13,796 nucleotides of DNA. Origin: JAFDZW01 sp038229915. Its GTDB lineage: Bacteria; Bacteroidota; Ignavibacteria; Palsa-1295. Location of the stretch: positions 1-13,796 of the forward strand of contig JBBRNY010000063.1 of assembly GCA_038229915.1 (NCBI GenBank), given 5' to 3'. The notes under the pieces are model-generated. The model was not told the DNA's origin and did no database searches. It was given only the letters and a program-made list of their open reading frames with translations. Both the position numbers and the translations under genes were made by a program. Positions 1 through 6,398 of the stretch are shown here, piece after piece; position 1 is the first letter of the stretch, and each line of letters begins with the position of its first letter.

Positions 1-183
1 ACGACCGTTGAAGTCTTTGATGTAGCCGGGCGCAAAGTCTGGGGCGACGATCACGGCTACTCGCTTGAAGCAGGCGTGCACACCGTTCATCTCGACGGCA
101 AACTCCTCCCAAGCGGCACCCTGTATGCCAGAATCTCCACAGGGTTTGGCGAAGTGAAAACGGTGAAGCTCGTAAAAGAATAA
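1..183 (+). CDS. C-terminal end of a secreted protein with a T9SS type A sorting domain (5' truncated)
   Basis: The frame is open from the window edge to the TAA at 181-183 and gives the last 60 residues of a protein. It reads as a typical type A T9SS sorting domain: a strand with V-E-V-F-D-V-A-G-R-K-V, then G-V-H-T-V-H-L-D-G, the turn L-P-S-G-T-L-Y-A-R-I, and a final T-V-K-L-V-K-E. In this family the domain directs an exported protein through the type IX outer-membrane translocon and is then removed or used for surface attachment. The functional part of the protein lies upstream of the window, so its activity cannot be stated. A GTAG-headed hairpin begins three bases after the stop codon. 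Confidence 0.85.
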   Translation, partial: TTVEVFDVAGRKVWGDDHGYSLEAGVHTVHLDGKLLPSGTLYARISTGFGEVKTVKLVKE

Positions 184-186
184 TTC

Positions 187-211
187 GTAGGGGCATGCCG
201 CTGGCATGCCC
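187..211 (+). repeat. GTAG-headed hairpin, REP-like copy 1
   Basis: GTAG (187-190) is followed directly by a perfect 9-bp stem, GGGCATGCC (191-199) and GGCATGCCC (203-211), with loop GCT. A close relative lies in inverse orientation at 308-332; the two differ in the stem by a compensated change (CATGCC/GGCATG against CAAGCC/GGCTTG). It starts three bases after a stop codon, so it may also end or protect the upstream transcript, although no T-tract follows. Confidence 0.7.
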
Positions 212-307
212 GCTCTGAAGATTTACGTAAAGCATCAAATGTGGCTACTCTCGATGCTTTCTAATATCAATGTTTTTTAACCGTCAAATACTTTCTACCC
301 TCGATGC

Positions 308-332
308 GGGCAAGCCAGCGGCTTGCCCCTAC
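308..332 (-). repeat. GTAG-headed hairpin, REP-like copy 2 (inverted)
   Basis: On the minus strand this reads GTAG (332-329) followed directly by a 9-bp stem, GGGCAAGCC with GGCTTGCCC (plus-strand arms 308-316 and 320-328), loop GCT on that strand. Together with copy 1 it forms a head-to-head pair, the arrangement known for bacterial interspersed mosaic elements built from REP sequences. Confidence 0.7.
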
Positions 333-342
333 GGGGATTTGT

Positions 343-348
343 TATAAT
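343..348 (+). promoter_or_regulatory. Possible -10 element for the aroF cluster
   Basis: A TATAAT hexamer lies 95 bases upstream of the aroF start, just beyond the second GTAG hairpin. No well spaced -35 element is seen: TTGCCC at 323-328 is only 14 bases away and is part of the hairpin. The Bacteroidota-style TAnnTTTG box is not evident here. This is a guess from one hexamer. Confidence 0.25.
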
Positions 349-443
349 TACGAAGTGGTCGGCACTACACGTTTTATGTTCTTGTTTGGAAACCGAAGAG
401 ATATTGGATGCGTAAATACTTATAGAATACGTAATTATAGGCA

Positions 444-1538
444 ATGATCATCATAATGAACAAGAATGCCCGCGAAGCAGATATTGTGCGGGTCGAGAAA
501 ATTCTTTCACAGCAGGGCATCCGCTCGGAGCGATTAACTGGCGAGAAGCAAGTCGTGATCGGGATTATCGGTGCCAGCAATGGTCTCGATATTAGCGTTG
601 TGACTACGCTCGAAGGCGTACAAGACGTTGTTCGAGTAACTTCGCCTATCAAACTGGCTTCGCGCTTACAGCATCCCGAAGATACCGTCATCACCTTTGC
701 CGACGGAACAAAGATCGGGGGCACAGCTCCGGCTATTGTGATCGCAGGTCCTTGTTCGGTCGAAAGTGCCGATCAACTGCGTCGAACTGCTGAATTTGTT
801 CGTTCGAGTGGTGTGCGTTTCCTTCGTGGTGGGGCGTTCAAACCTCGTACCTCGCCATACTCATTTCAAGGATTGGGTTTCGACGGTCTTGAACTTTTAA
901 AGAAGGTCAGTGAAGAATTCGGACTCTTTATCGTCACCGAAGTAATGGAGCCTGCTCATGCGCCGCGAGTTGCTGAGTTCGCCGATATTATTCAAGTTGG
1001 TGCTCGGAATATGCAAAACTTTCCGCTGTTGCGGCAGCTCGGAAAAGTCAACAAACCCGTAATGCTCAAGCGCGGACCTGCAAGCACCATCGAAGAATGG
1101 CTTCTTGCGGCAGAATATATTCTTAGCGGTGGCAACGAAAATGTTATCCTCTGCGAACGCGGTATTCGCACATTTGAAACAGCATTACGATACACCACCG
1201 ATATTAGCGCCGTCCCATTAGTAAAAGAACTTTCCCATCTTCCGGTGCTCGTTGATCCGTCGCACGGCACGGGCAAGCGCTCGATGGTCACGCCGCTCTC
1301 ACGAGCCGCTATCGCCGCCGGTGCAGACGGTATTATGGTCGAGGTACATCCCGATCCGTTGCGTTCGCTCAGCGATGGTGTGCAGGCATTGACATTCGAG
1401 ATGTTCGAAGAGATGATGGGCGAGTTGGTTCGCATTGGCGATGCGATCGACCGTCAGATACTGGTCGAGCCATACATTGGTGCAAAATCCAGGGCGTCAA
1501 AGAAATCTCCATCGGAGTCACCATATAAGATCGCTTAA
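444..1538 (+). CDS. aroF: 3-deoxy-7-phosphoheptulonate (DAHP) synthase with N-terminal ferredoxin-like domain
   Basis: The enzyme condenses phosphoenolpyruvate and erythrose 4-phosphate, the first step of the shikimate pathway, in the cytoplasm. The 364 residues match the type I-beta (KDO8P-synthase-like) family seen in Thermotoga and Bacillus. About 80 residues form a small ferredoxin/ACT-like domain (M-I-I-I-M-N-K-N at the start), followed by the TIM barrel with GPCSVES (102-108), KPRTSPYSFQGLG (from 133), LCERGIRTFE (236-245), DPSHGTG (271-277) and EVHP (300-303). Expected metal ligands are Cys104, His274, Glu300 and Asp311. The start at 444 keeps the first strand of the regulatory domain; ATG at 456 would cut into it. 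The N-terminal domain in this family mediates feedback inhibition by aromatic amino acids. The last 18 or so residues are a Ser/Lys-rich tail beyond the barrel. The stop overlaps the next start by one base (TAATG). Confidence 0.95.
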   Translation: MIIIMNKNAREADIVRVEKILSQQGIRSERLTGEKQVVIGIIGASNGLDISVVTTLEGVQDVVRVTSPIKLASRLQHPEDTVITFADGTKIGGTAPAIVIAGPCSVESADQLRRTAEFVRSSGVRFLRGGAFKPRTSPYSFQGLGFDGLELLKKVSEEFGLFIVTEVMEPAHAPRVAEFADIIQVGARNMQNFPLLRQLGKVNKPVMLKRGPASTIEEWLLAAEYILSGGNENVILCERGIRTFETALRYTTDISAVPLVKELSHLPVLVDPSHGTGKRSMVTPLSRAAIAAGADGIMVEVHPDPLRSLSDGVQALTFEMFEEMMGELVRIGDAIDRQILVEPYIGAKSRASKKSPSESPYKIA

Positions 1539-1966
1539 TGCTCACCCCCGAAGAGTTATTTAAGCATCTCAAGACTATTGCTGTCGTCGGGCTGAGTGCT
1601 GACCCGAGTAAGTCGAGCAACTCGGTTACAAAGAGATTACAACGTCTCGGGCTTACGATTATTCCGGTCAACCCAAGCATCGCTAAGTGGGAAGAGCTAA
1701 GCGCATACCCTTCAGTTTCTGCAATACCTTCTGAGATTGAAATAGACATCGTCGATGTTTTTCGCCGTGAGGAATTTTTGGTCGATGCGGTAAAAGATGC
1801 ACTCAGTCGTAAACCATTGCCAAAATGTGTGTGGCTTCAGAGTGGACTTTCGAGCAACGAATGTAAACAGCTCTGTGATGAATCTGGGGTGCTCTATATA
1901 GAAGACAGTTGTCTCGGTGTTGAGGTTGGGTTCTATCACTCGCAAAAGAAAACAACACTTTCGTAA
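1538..1966 (+). CDS. CoA-binding domain protein (YccU-like)
   Basis: A 142-residue single-domain protein of the YccU/CoA_binding_2 type, a Rossmann fold related to the CoA-binding part of succinyl-CoA synthetase. Visible features are the nucleotide-binding loop IAVVGLSADPSKSSNSV (about 14-30), then VIDVF-like IVDVFR (about 69-74), a WLQSG strand (about 99-103) and the C-terminal cysteine motif EDSCLG, corresponding to MDRCP in YccU. The family binds CoA in vitro, but its role in the cell is not established. The gene begins inside the aroF stop codon and ends inside the rsmE start codon, both as TAATG, so it is probably translated by reinitiation. No Shine-Dalgarno sequence is seen. I give no gene symbol because the function is unproven. 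Confidence 0.9.
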   Translation: MLTPEELFKHLKTIAVVGLSADPSKSSNSVTKRLQRLGLTIIPVNPSIAKWEELSAYPSVSAIPSEIEIDIVDVFRREEFLVDAVKDALSRKPLPKCVWLQSGLSSNECKQLCDESGVLYIEDSCLGVEVGFYHSQKKTTLS

Positions 1967-2712
1967 TGGAGTGCTTTATTGTAAATGCTGATGATGTGTC
2001 CGATGAACGGTCATCACTCACGCTTCGAGATGACGAAGCCAAGCATTGCGCAAGAGCATTGAGAATACGAGTTGGCGAACAAATACTCGCGACCGATCTC
2101 ATCGGGAAGTGCTATAAAGCAACGCTTGAACACATTGATGATCTCGGCAAGCAAGGTTACGAAGTCAGAGCAACCATTGATGAAGTGTTGCCGCGTCATA
2201 ATGAGCCAAATATCAATACTTTGCTTATTCAAGCCGTGCTTCACACTCCCACAAAATTTGAAGAAATTGTTGAGCGCTGTACAGAGATCGGTATCTCTGC
2301 TTTCGCACCGATCAATACCACTCGAGTAGAACGCCCCACAATAAAAGTAGATCGCATAGAGAAAATTCTTCGCGCGGCGTGCAAACAAGCGCAACGAGCT
2401 TCAAAGCCAACATTATCTGAACTTTCCGATTTCGAAACGGCGTTAGGTGCGGCGGTTGCTGATAAGCGCACTATCATATTATTGCACGAAACGGCGAAGC
2501 TTGAGCATTCACTAAATTCGATTCTCGAAAAAGAACGATCGAAGAACATTGCGATAGTGATCGGTCCCGAAGGCGGGTTCACCGAAGATGAAGTATCACT
2601 TGCTCGGGATAGATTTGGTGCACAAATTGCTTCGATGGGTGCGCGAAGACTCAGAGCCGAAACGGCTGCTATTACTGCGGCGGCTATTACACTTGGATTT
2701 GATAGTTATTGA
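1966..2712 (+). CDS. rsmE: 16S rRNA (uracil1498-N3)-methyltransferase
   Basis: RsmE methylates N3 of U1498 in 16S rRNA on the assembled 30S subunit, using S-adenosylmethionine. The protein has 248 residues, the normal length. The N-terminal PUA-like part carries the usual DDEAKHCARALRIRVGEQI stretch (about 22-40), and the C-terminal SPOUT (trefoil-knot) domain shows TEIGI with an R-x-E-R pattern before the knot, IGPEGGF (199-205) and R-L-R-A-E-T-A (228-234), which are the SAM-binding knot loops. The start at 1966 overlaps the preceding stop by one base. In many genomes rsmE sits by prmA; here it lies in a mixed cluster with aroF. Confidence 0.96.
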   Translation: MECFIVNADDVSDERSSLTLRDDEAKHCARALRIRVGEQILATDLIGKCYKATLEHIDDLGKQGYEVRATIDEVLPRHNEPNINTLLIQAVLHTPTKFEEIVERCTEIGISAFAPINTTRVERPTIKVDRIEKILRAACKQAQRASKPTLSELSDFETALGAAVADKRTIILLHETAKLEHSLNSILEKERSKNIAIVIGPEGGFTEDEVSLARDRFGAQIASMGARRLRAETAAITAAAITLGFDSY

Positions 2713-2728
2713 ATTTGATCGTTAATAG

Positions 2729-3655
2729 ATGAGAGTATTTTTCCTGTCGTTATTGCTTTGTATTTTACAATTCTCAAACGCACAAGCTTCTTCGGATAGC
2801 CTCGTGGTTGTGAGGGATAGTGTTATAGCGAATGCGGTAGATTCGATCAGTGCACGACCGATGCAAGCACTCGGCCGCCCTGGTCCGTTCGATATGATCA
2901 CTAATATACCCGGTGATTGGTGGCATTGGTCAAAGCAAACTTTTACAGTAAAACAGCTTCCGGTGATCGCGGTCATATCAGCACTGACAGCAGTTACGAT
3001 CATCACTGATTACCAGACTTGGCAGATCACAAAAAAGCCGTATGACCAATCACCGACCTTTAAAAAAATAAACGATGTCACCTCCTATCTTGGTGACGGC
3101 AAAGTTCAGTTTGGACTTGCTATAGCCTTCGCTGGGTATGGCTTTGCGTTTAATGATGACCGTGCTATCCGCACTGCCAGTCAGACGGTCGAAGTTATTC
3201 TTGCTTCTGGCGCTGTTATTCAATTGCTCAAACACGTGACCGGTAGGGAAAGCCCATTCACGGCAACAACGCCGACAGGGCAATGGCGATTTTTTCCGAA
3301 CCAGATCGAGTATGCCAAACACGTACCCCATTACGATGCTTTCCCGTCTGGGCATATTGCAACAGCATTCGGGACATTTATGGTGATAGCCGAAAACTAT
3401 CCGAACGAAAAATGGATTCAATATATTGGCTATCCAGTGATGGCAAGTATTGCAACCGGTTTGGTCGCAACGAGTATTCATTGGTGGAGCGATATTCCGC
3501 TCGGAGTAGCGATAGGATATAGCTTTGGGAGACTTATAGCACACCCAGAACAGTTCAACGAGACCCCTGATAGGGCTGGCGAGTTGCAAACCAATGTTGG
3601 GATGGCGTTCTTATCCAATGGTTCACCAGCGTTATCGTTTACGATGAAGTGGTGA
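2729..3655 (+). CDS. PAP2-family membrane phosphatase-like protein with altered active-site motifs
   Basis: The 308 residues begin with a likely signal peptide or signal anchor (MRVFFLSLLLCILQFSNAQA) followed by several hydrophobic segments at about 72-92, 125-140, 150-167 and 230-270. PAP2 enzymes dephosphorylate lipid phosphates such as undecaprenyl pyrophosphate or phosphatidate on the outer face of the inner membrane. Motif 2 is intact (PSGH, 206-209), and motif 3 keeps the nucleophile His251 and Asp255 in HWWSD. The two canonical arginines are absent: motif 1 reads K168-HVTGRE-S175-P, where K-x6-R-P is expected, and motif 3 has Leu245 where S-R-x5-H expects Arg. A nearby Arg173 may substitute. 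It starts 16 bases after rsmE without a Shine-Dalgarno sequence and is probably in the same transcript. Phosphatase activity is likely but not certain. Confidence 0.88.
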   Translation: MRVFFLSLLLCILQFSNAQASSDSLVVVRDSVIANAVDSISARPMQALGRPGPFDMITNIPGDWWHWSKQTFTVKQLPVIAVISALTAVTIITDYQTWQITKKPYDQSPTFKKINDVTSYLGDGKVQFGLAIAFAGYGFAFNDDRAIRTASQTVEVILASGAVIQLLKHVTGRESPFTATTPTGQWRFFPNQIEYAKHVPHYDAFPSGHIATAFGTFMVIAENYPNEKWIQYIGYPVMASIATGLVATSIHWWSDIPLGVAIGYSFGRLIAHPEQFNETPDRAGELQTNVGMAFLSNGSPALSFTMKW

Positions 3656-3683
3656 TTTTAATGGATTGAAGGTAGATTCTTCG

Positions 3684-3703
3684 TAAATTTGATTATTAAT
3701 CAA
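3684..3703 (+). promoter_or_regulatory. Candidate promoter -7 box overlapped by a 15-bp palindrome
   Basis: TAAATTTG (3684-3691) fits the Bacteroidota -7 consensus TAnnTTTG, but no clear TTTG lies at the usual -33 distance. Overlapping it, TTGATTA (3689-3695), T, TAATCAA (3697-3703) is a perfect 7-1-7 inverted repeat, 21 bases before the ABC gene. A repressor binding there would cover the promoter. The 7-1-7 geometry is that of Fur-family boxes; it also resembles an FNR site (TTGAT-N4-ATCAA) with one extra spacer base. The binding protein is unknown. Confidence 0.4.
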
Positions 3704-3724
3704 TAGAATAGGAACAAGTCGCGA

Positions 3725-4735
3725 ATGTCAGATATTCTTGTTGAAGTAAAAGGGTTAAAAAAATATTTCCCGATCAAAAAGGGAGTATTCTCCAAAACGG
3801 TCGGCAACGTCAAAGCTGTTGACGATGTGTCGTTCACGATCAGAAGAGGTGAGACCCTCGGTTTGGTGGGCGAGTCGGGTTGCGGTAAAACGACTACTGG
3901 TCGTTCGATCCTTCGTTTGATCGAGCCGACTGCAGGCTCGGTAAAATTTGAAGGCGAAGAAGTCACGACGATGAACCAGAGCCGTCTTCGTGATATGCGT
4001 CGCCAAATGCAGATCATCTTTCAGGATCCGTATTCCTCGCTCAACCCTCGTATTACAGTCGGCGGTATGCTGACAGAAATTTTGAAGGTACACGGACTTC
4101 GTAAGAACGATGCAGAGATAAAAGACCGCGTTGAAGAACTACTGAAGATCGTCGGTCTAAATCCTTTGCACGCAAGAAGATACCCGCATGAGTTTTCGGG
4201 TGGTCAGCGTCAGCGCATCGGTATTGCTCGGGCATTGTCGGTCGAGCCAAAGTTCATTGTTTGTGATGAGCCTGTCAGCGCATTGGACGTTTCTATCCAA
4301 TCGCAGGTCTTGAATCTCTTGATGGATCTGCAAGAACAGCTTTCTCTTACCTATCTTTTTATCGCTCACGATCTCTCGGTCGTAAAGCATATTTCGAATC
4401 GTGTGGCGGTGATGTATTTGGGCGAGATCATCGAGATCGCTGATTATCGCGAACTCTATGATAGACCGAAAGCTCCTTACACCGAGGCGCTTCTATCGGC
4501 AGTGCCGATGGCAAACCCACGTATCAAGCGTGATCGTATTATGCTCACTGGGGATGTGCCAAGCCCAGCGAATGCACCGACAGGATGTTATTTCCATCCG
4601 CGCTGCCCAAAAGTATTTGCTGATTGTAAAACGATACATCCATTGCTTTCCAATGACGCGGAAGGTCACGATGTCCGTTGTTTAATTTATCCGGAAAGCT
4701 ATCCGCAAGGATCACAACAAGCGAAAGCGGCTTGA
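3725..4735 (+). CDS. ABC transporter ATP-binding protein, oligopeptide/dipeptide (OppF/DppF) type
   Basis: A 336-residue cytoplasmic ATPase subunit that would power import of peptides or similar small solutes by an Opp/Dpp/Nik-type transporter. Walker A is GESGCGKTT (49-57), the signature FSGGQRQR lies at 157-164, Walker B is FIVCDEP (177-183) and the switch histidine is His215. The C-terminal oligo_HPY region has Cys288, HPRC at 291-294, Cys301 and Cys319, the four-cysteine arrangement typical of these subunits; an iron-sulfur cluster has been reported at this place in some Dpp ATPases. The neighbouring genes include no permease, binding protein or second ATPase, so partners must be elsewhere. 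GGAA at 3711-3714 is a weak and distant ribosome-binding candidate. A palindrome lies just upstream, and a hairpin follows the stop. The exact substrate cannot be deduced. Confidence 0.93.
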   Translation: MSDILVEVKGLKKYFPIKKGVFSKTVGNVKAVDDVSFTIRRGETLGLVGESGCGKTTTGRSILRLIEPTAGSVKFEGEEVTTMNQSRLRDMRRQMQIIFQDPYSSLNPRITVGGMLTEILKVHGLRKNDAEIKDRVEELLKIVGLNPLHARRYPHEFSGGQRQRIGIARALSVEPKFIVCDEPVSALDVSIQSQVLNLLMDLQEQLSLTYLFIAHDLSVVKHISNRVAVMYLGEIIEIADYRELYDRPKAPYTEALLSAVPMANPRIKRDRIMLTGDVPSPANAPTGCYFHPRCPKVFADCKTIHPLLSNDAEGHDVRCLIYPESYPQGSQQAKAA

Positions 4736-4774
4736 GTGTAGGATAACCGGGAATCACATATTGTTTTATTATCA

Positions 4775-4805
4775 GTAGGACGGACGAAATGTCCGTCCGG
4801 CTGTT
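4775..4805 (+). terminator. GTAG-headed hairpin, possible terminator after the ABC gene
   Basis: GGACGGAC (4778-4785), loop GAAAT, GTCCGTCC (4791-4798) is a perfect 8-bp stem followed by GGCTGTTTT, a short T-run seven bases off the stem. It begins 40 bases after the ABC stop and is preceded by GTAG (4775-4778), like the two hairpins at 187 and 332. It may act as a weak intrinsic terminator, as a REP-like element, or both. Confidence 0.5.
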
Positions 4806-4839
4806 TTAAACCACACAACTACTCACGACAAACCCATCA

Positions 4840-5400
4840 ATGTCCGAGGTAACCGATCTTCGTGCATCCGATAAGATTCTGACGTTCTCGAACTGTATCA
4901 GCTTTTTTCGTGTGTTCCTTGCTATCCCGACCGTACTATTCCTACAAGCCGATAATATGATGGCAACGGCAACGATTATGCTTATAGCATATATCAGTGA
5001 CCTATTGGATGGTTATGTTGCCCGCAAGACCAATACGATCTCTGAACTTGGCAAGGCGATCGACCCAGTTGCTGATAAGATCTATGTTGGGGTGTTGGTG
5101 ATCGCTATGGTCTCGAAAGGCTTGGTGCCTTTGTGGTTTGTGCTGATCTTGCTTGGGAAAGATGTTATTACAATGATCGGAGCATTGGTTGTTCGTAAGA
5201 AGATCGCAGCTATTCCGCCGTCAAATTATTGGGGGAAATCAGCGATTTTGCTTACGATCATCACACTTTTTCTTTCGGTGCGCGGAGTTTCCAATGATAT
5301 TTTGTTGTTGGGCTGGGTTATATCGGCTCTGCTGCTGGGTGTATCGTTTATTCTGTATGCGATCCGGGCACAGCGATTGATCAATCAGGTGAATAACTAA
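4840..5400 (+). CDS. pgsA: CDP-diacylglycerol--glycerol-3-phosphate 3-phosphatidyltransferase
   Basis: This inner-membrane enzyme makes phosphatidylglycerol phosphate from CDP-diacylglycerol and glycerol 3-phosphate, the committed step to phosphatidylglycerol. The 186 residues are a normal length. The CDP-alcohol phosphotransferase motif is complete: Asp54, D57-G-x2-A-R62, eight residues, Gly71, Asp75 and Asp79, the aspartates being the metal ligands. Hydrophobic segments lie at about 20-55, 84-110, 130-150 and 155-175. Other CDP-alcohol transferases share the motif, but length and the ftsY neighbour favour pgsA. The leader is A/C-rich without a Shine-Dalgarno sequence. It opens a four-gene cluster and its stop overlaps the ftsY start. 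Confidence 0.88.
   Translation: MSEVTDLRASDKILTFSNCISFFRVFLAIPTVLFLQADNMMATATIMLIAYISDLLDGYVARKTNTISELGKAIDPVADKIYVGVLVIAMVSKGLVPLWFVLILLGKDVITMIGALVVRKKIAAIPPSNYWGKSAILLTIITLFLSVRGVSNDILLLGWVISALLLGVSFILYAIRAQRLINQVNN
5387..5392 (+). promoter_or_regulatory. Shine-Dalgarno-like site for ftsY
   Basis: AGGTGA inside the end of pgsA lies seven bases before the ftsY ATG at 5400. It is the only clear, well spaced ribosome-binding site I see before a gene start in this window, and it supports the start that overlaps the pgsA stop. Confidence 0.5.
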
Positions 5401-6398
5401 TGGGATTCTTCGACAAATTCAAATTATCGCGCCTCAAAGAAGGCTTGGCGAAGACGCAGGAGAATCTCGTCCGAAAGTTTACGCGTATCCTCCATCGAAG
5501 CCGAAAGATCGATGACGCACTACTTGCCGAAATAGAAGAAACATTATTGCTCGCCGACGTCGGATTTATGACGACCGAGCAAATAATGAAGAACATCGTC
5601 GACCGTGTAGCAAAGATGAATTGGTCGGATGCTTCACAACTCAGAGACGAACTTCGTAACGAGATCACCCGTGCCCTGACCCAAGACGGCACGTTTGTTT
5701 CAACGGAAAACCCATTTACAGTACCTTCGACCGGAACACCGCACGTGATAATGATCATCGGAGTGAACGGTGTTGGTAAAACAACGACGGTCGGCAAACT
5801 TGCCTATAATTATCGTAATGCAGGGAAGCAAGTATTGATCGGTGCGGCAGATACGTTTCGCGCCGCGGCAAACTCCCAACTTGAAGTCTGGGCTGAGCGT
5901 GCCGGAGTCGAGATCGTGCAACAGCATCATGGTGCCGATCCTGCCGCTGTTTCATTCGATACGGTTCAAGCCGCGATAGCCCGTAAAGCTGATGTCGTCT
6001 TGATCGATACCGCCGGACGATTGCATAACAAAACACATTTGATGCAAGAGCTTGAAAAAGTAACGCGCGTGATGCGAAAACTTATTCCGGATGCGCCGCA
6101 TGAAGTGTTGCTTGCCCTTGATGCCACGACCGGACAAAACGCCATTCAGCAAGCCAAAGAATTTATGAAGGTCGCGCCGATCACCGGCTTGATCTTAACA
6201 AAGCTCGATGGCACAGCCAAAGGCGGAGTAGTCATAGCACTGGCGAATGAAATGAAGATACCGGTAAAATTTATTGGTGTCGGCGAACAAATTGATGACC
6301 TTCAGCCATTTGATCCAAATGAATTTGCGAAAGCACTTTTTGGTGATGAGACATTCCAAGGAGAATCATACACGGTGGAGGAAGAAGTAAAATCGTAA
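5400..6398 (+). CDS. ftsY: Signal recognition particle receptor FtsY
   Basis: FtsY is the SRP receptor GTPase: it docks the Ffh/ribosome complex at the membrane and hands nascent membrane proteins to the Sec translocon. The 332 residues comprise an amphipathic start (M-G-F-F-D-K-F-K), a helical N domain (about 10-100) and the G domain with G1 GVNGVGKTTT (121-130), DTFRAAA (about 152-158), G3 DTAGR (203-207), G4 TKLDGTAKGG (267-276) and the closing GVGEQIDDLQPFDP. The long acidic A domain of the Escherichia coli protein is absent, as in many phyla. It overlaps pgsA upstream and mutL downstream by one base each (TAATG), and AGGTGA at 5387 probably recruits ribosomes. Confidence 0.97.
   Translation: MGFFDKFKLSRLKEGLAKTQENLVRKFTRILHRSRKIDDALLAEIEETLLLADVGFMTTEQIMKNIVDRVAKMNWSDASQLRDELRNEITRALTQDGTFVSTENPFTVPSTGTPHVIMIIGVNGVGKTTTVGKLAYNYRNAGKQVLIGAADTFRAAANSQLEVWAERAGVEIVQQHHGADPAAVSFDTVQAAIARKADVVLIDTAGRLHNKTHLMQELEKVTRVMRKLIPDAPHEVLLALDATTGQNAIQQAKEFMKVAPITGLILTKLDGTAKGGVVIALANEMKIPVKFIGVGEQIDDLQPFDPNEFAKALFGDETFQGESYTVEEEVKS

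Larger units (their letters stand above)
184..443. other. Intergenic region before aroF
   Basis: These 260 bases hold no credible gene. They contain the two opposed GTAG-headed hairpins and, between them, a further perfect 8-bp inverted repeat, AAAGCATC (229-236) with GATGCTTT (253-260), around a 16-base loop. A T-run at about 271-276 follows at a distance, so a weak terminator is possible. A TATAAT at 343-348 could be a -10 element for aroF. No Shine-Dalgarno sequence is visible before 444. Confidence 0.6.

Noticed and set aside
374..724. Minus-strand open frame of 116 codons over the start of aroF
   Set aside because: It lies antisense to a clear DAHP synthase, shows no recognisable domain and is Ser/Thr/Arg-rich as expected of an antisense shadow.
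3689..3703. Calling the palindrome a definite FNR or Fur site
   Set aside because: The spacer is one base longer than an FNR site and the arms do not match the Fur or PerR consensus closely; only the symmetry is firm.
4736..4839. Strong promoter for pgsA
   Set aside because: No convincing -10/-35 or TAnnTTTG box was found; the gap is dominated by the hairpin and an A/C-rich leader.
6377..6381. GGAGG as ribosome-binding site of mutL
   Set aside because: It ends 16 bases before the ATG, too far for normal spacing, and lies within the ftsY coding sequence.
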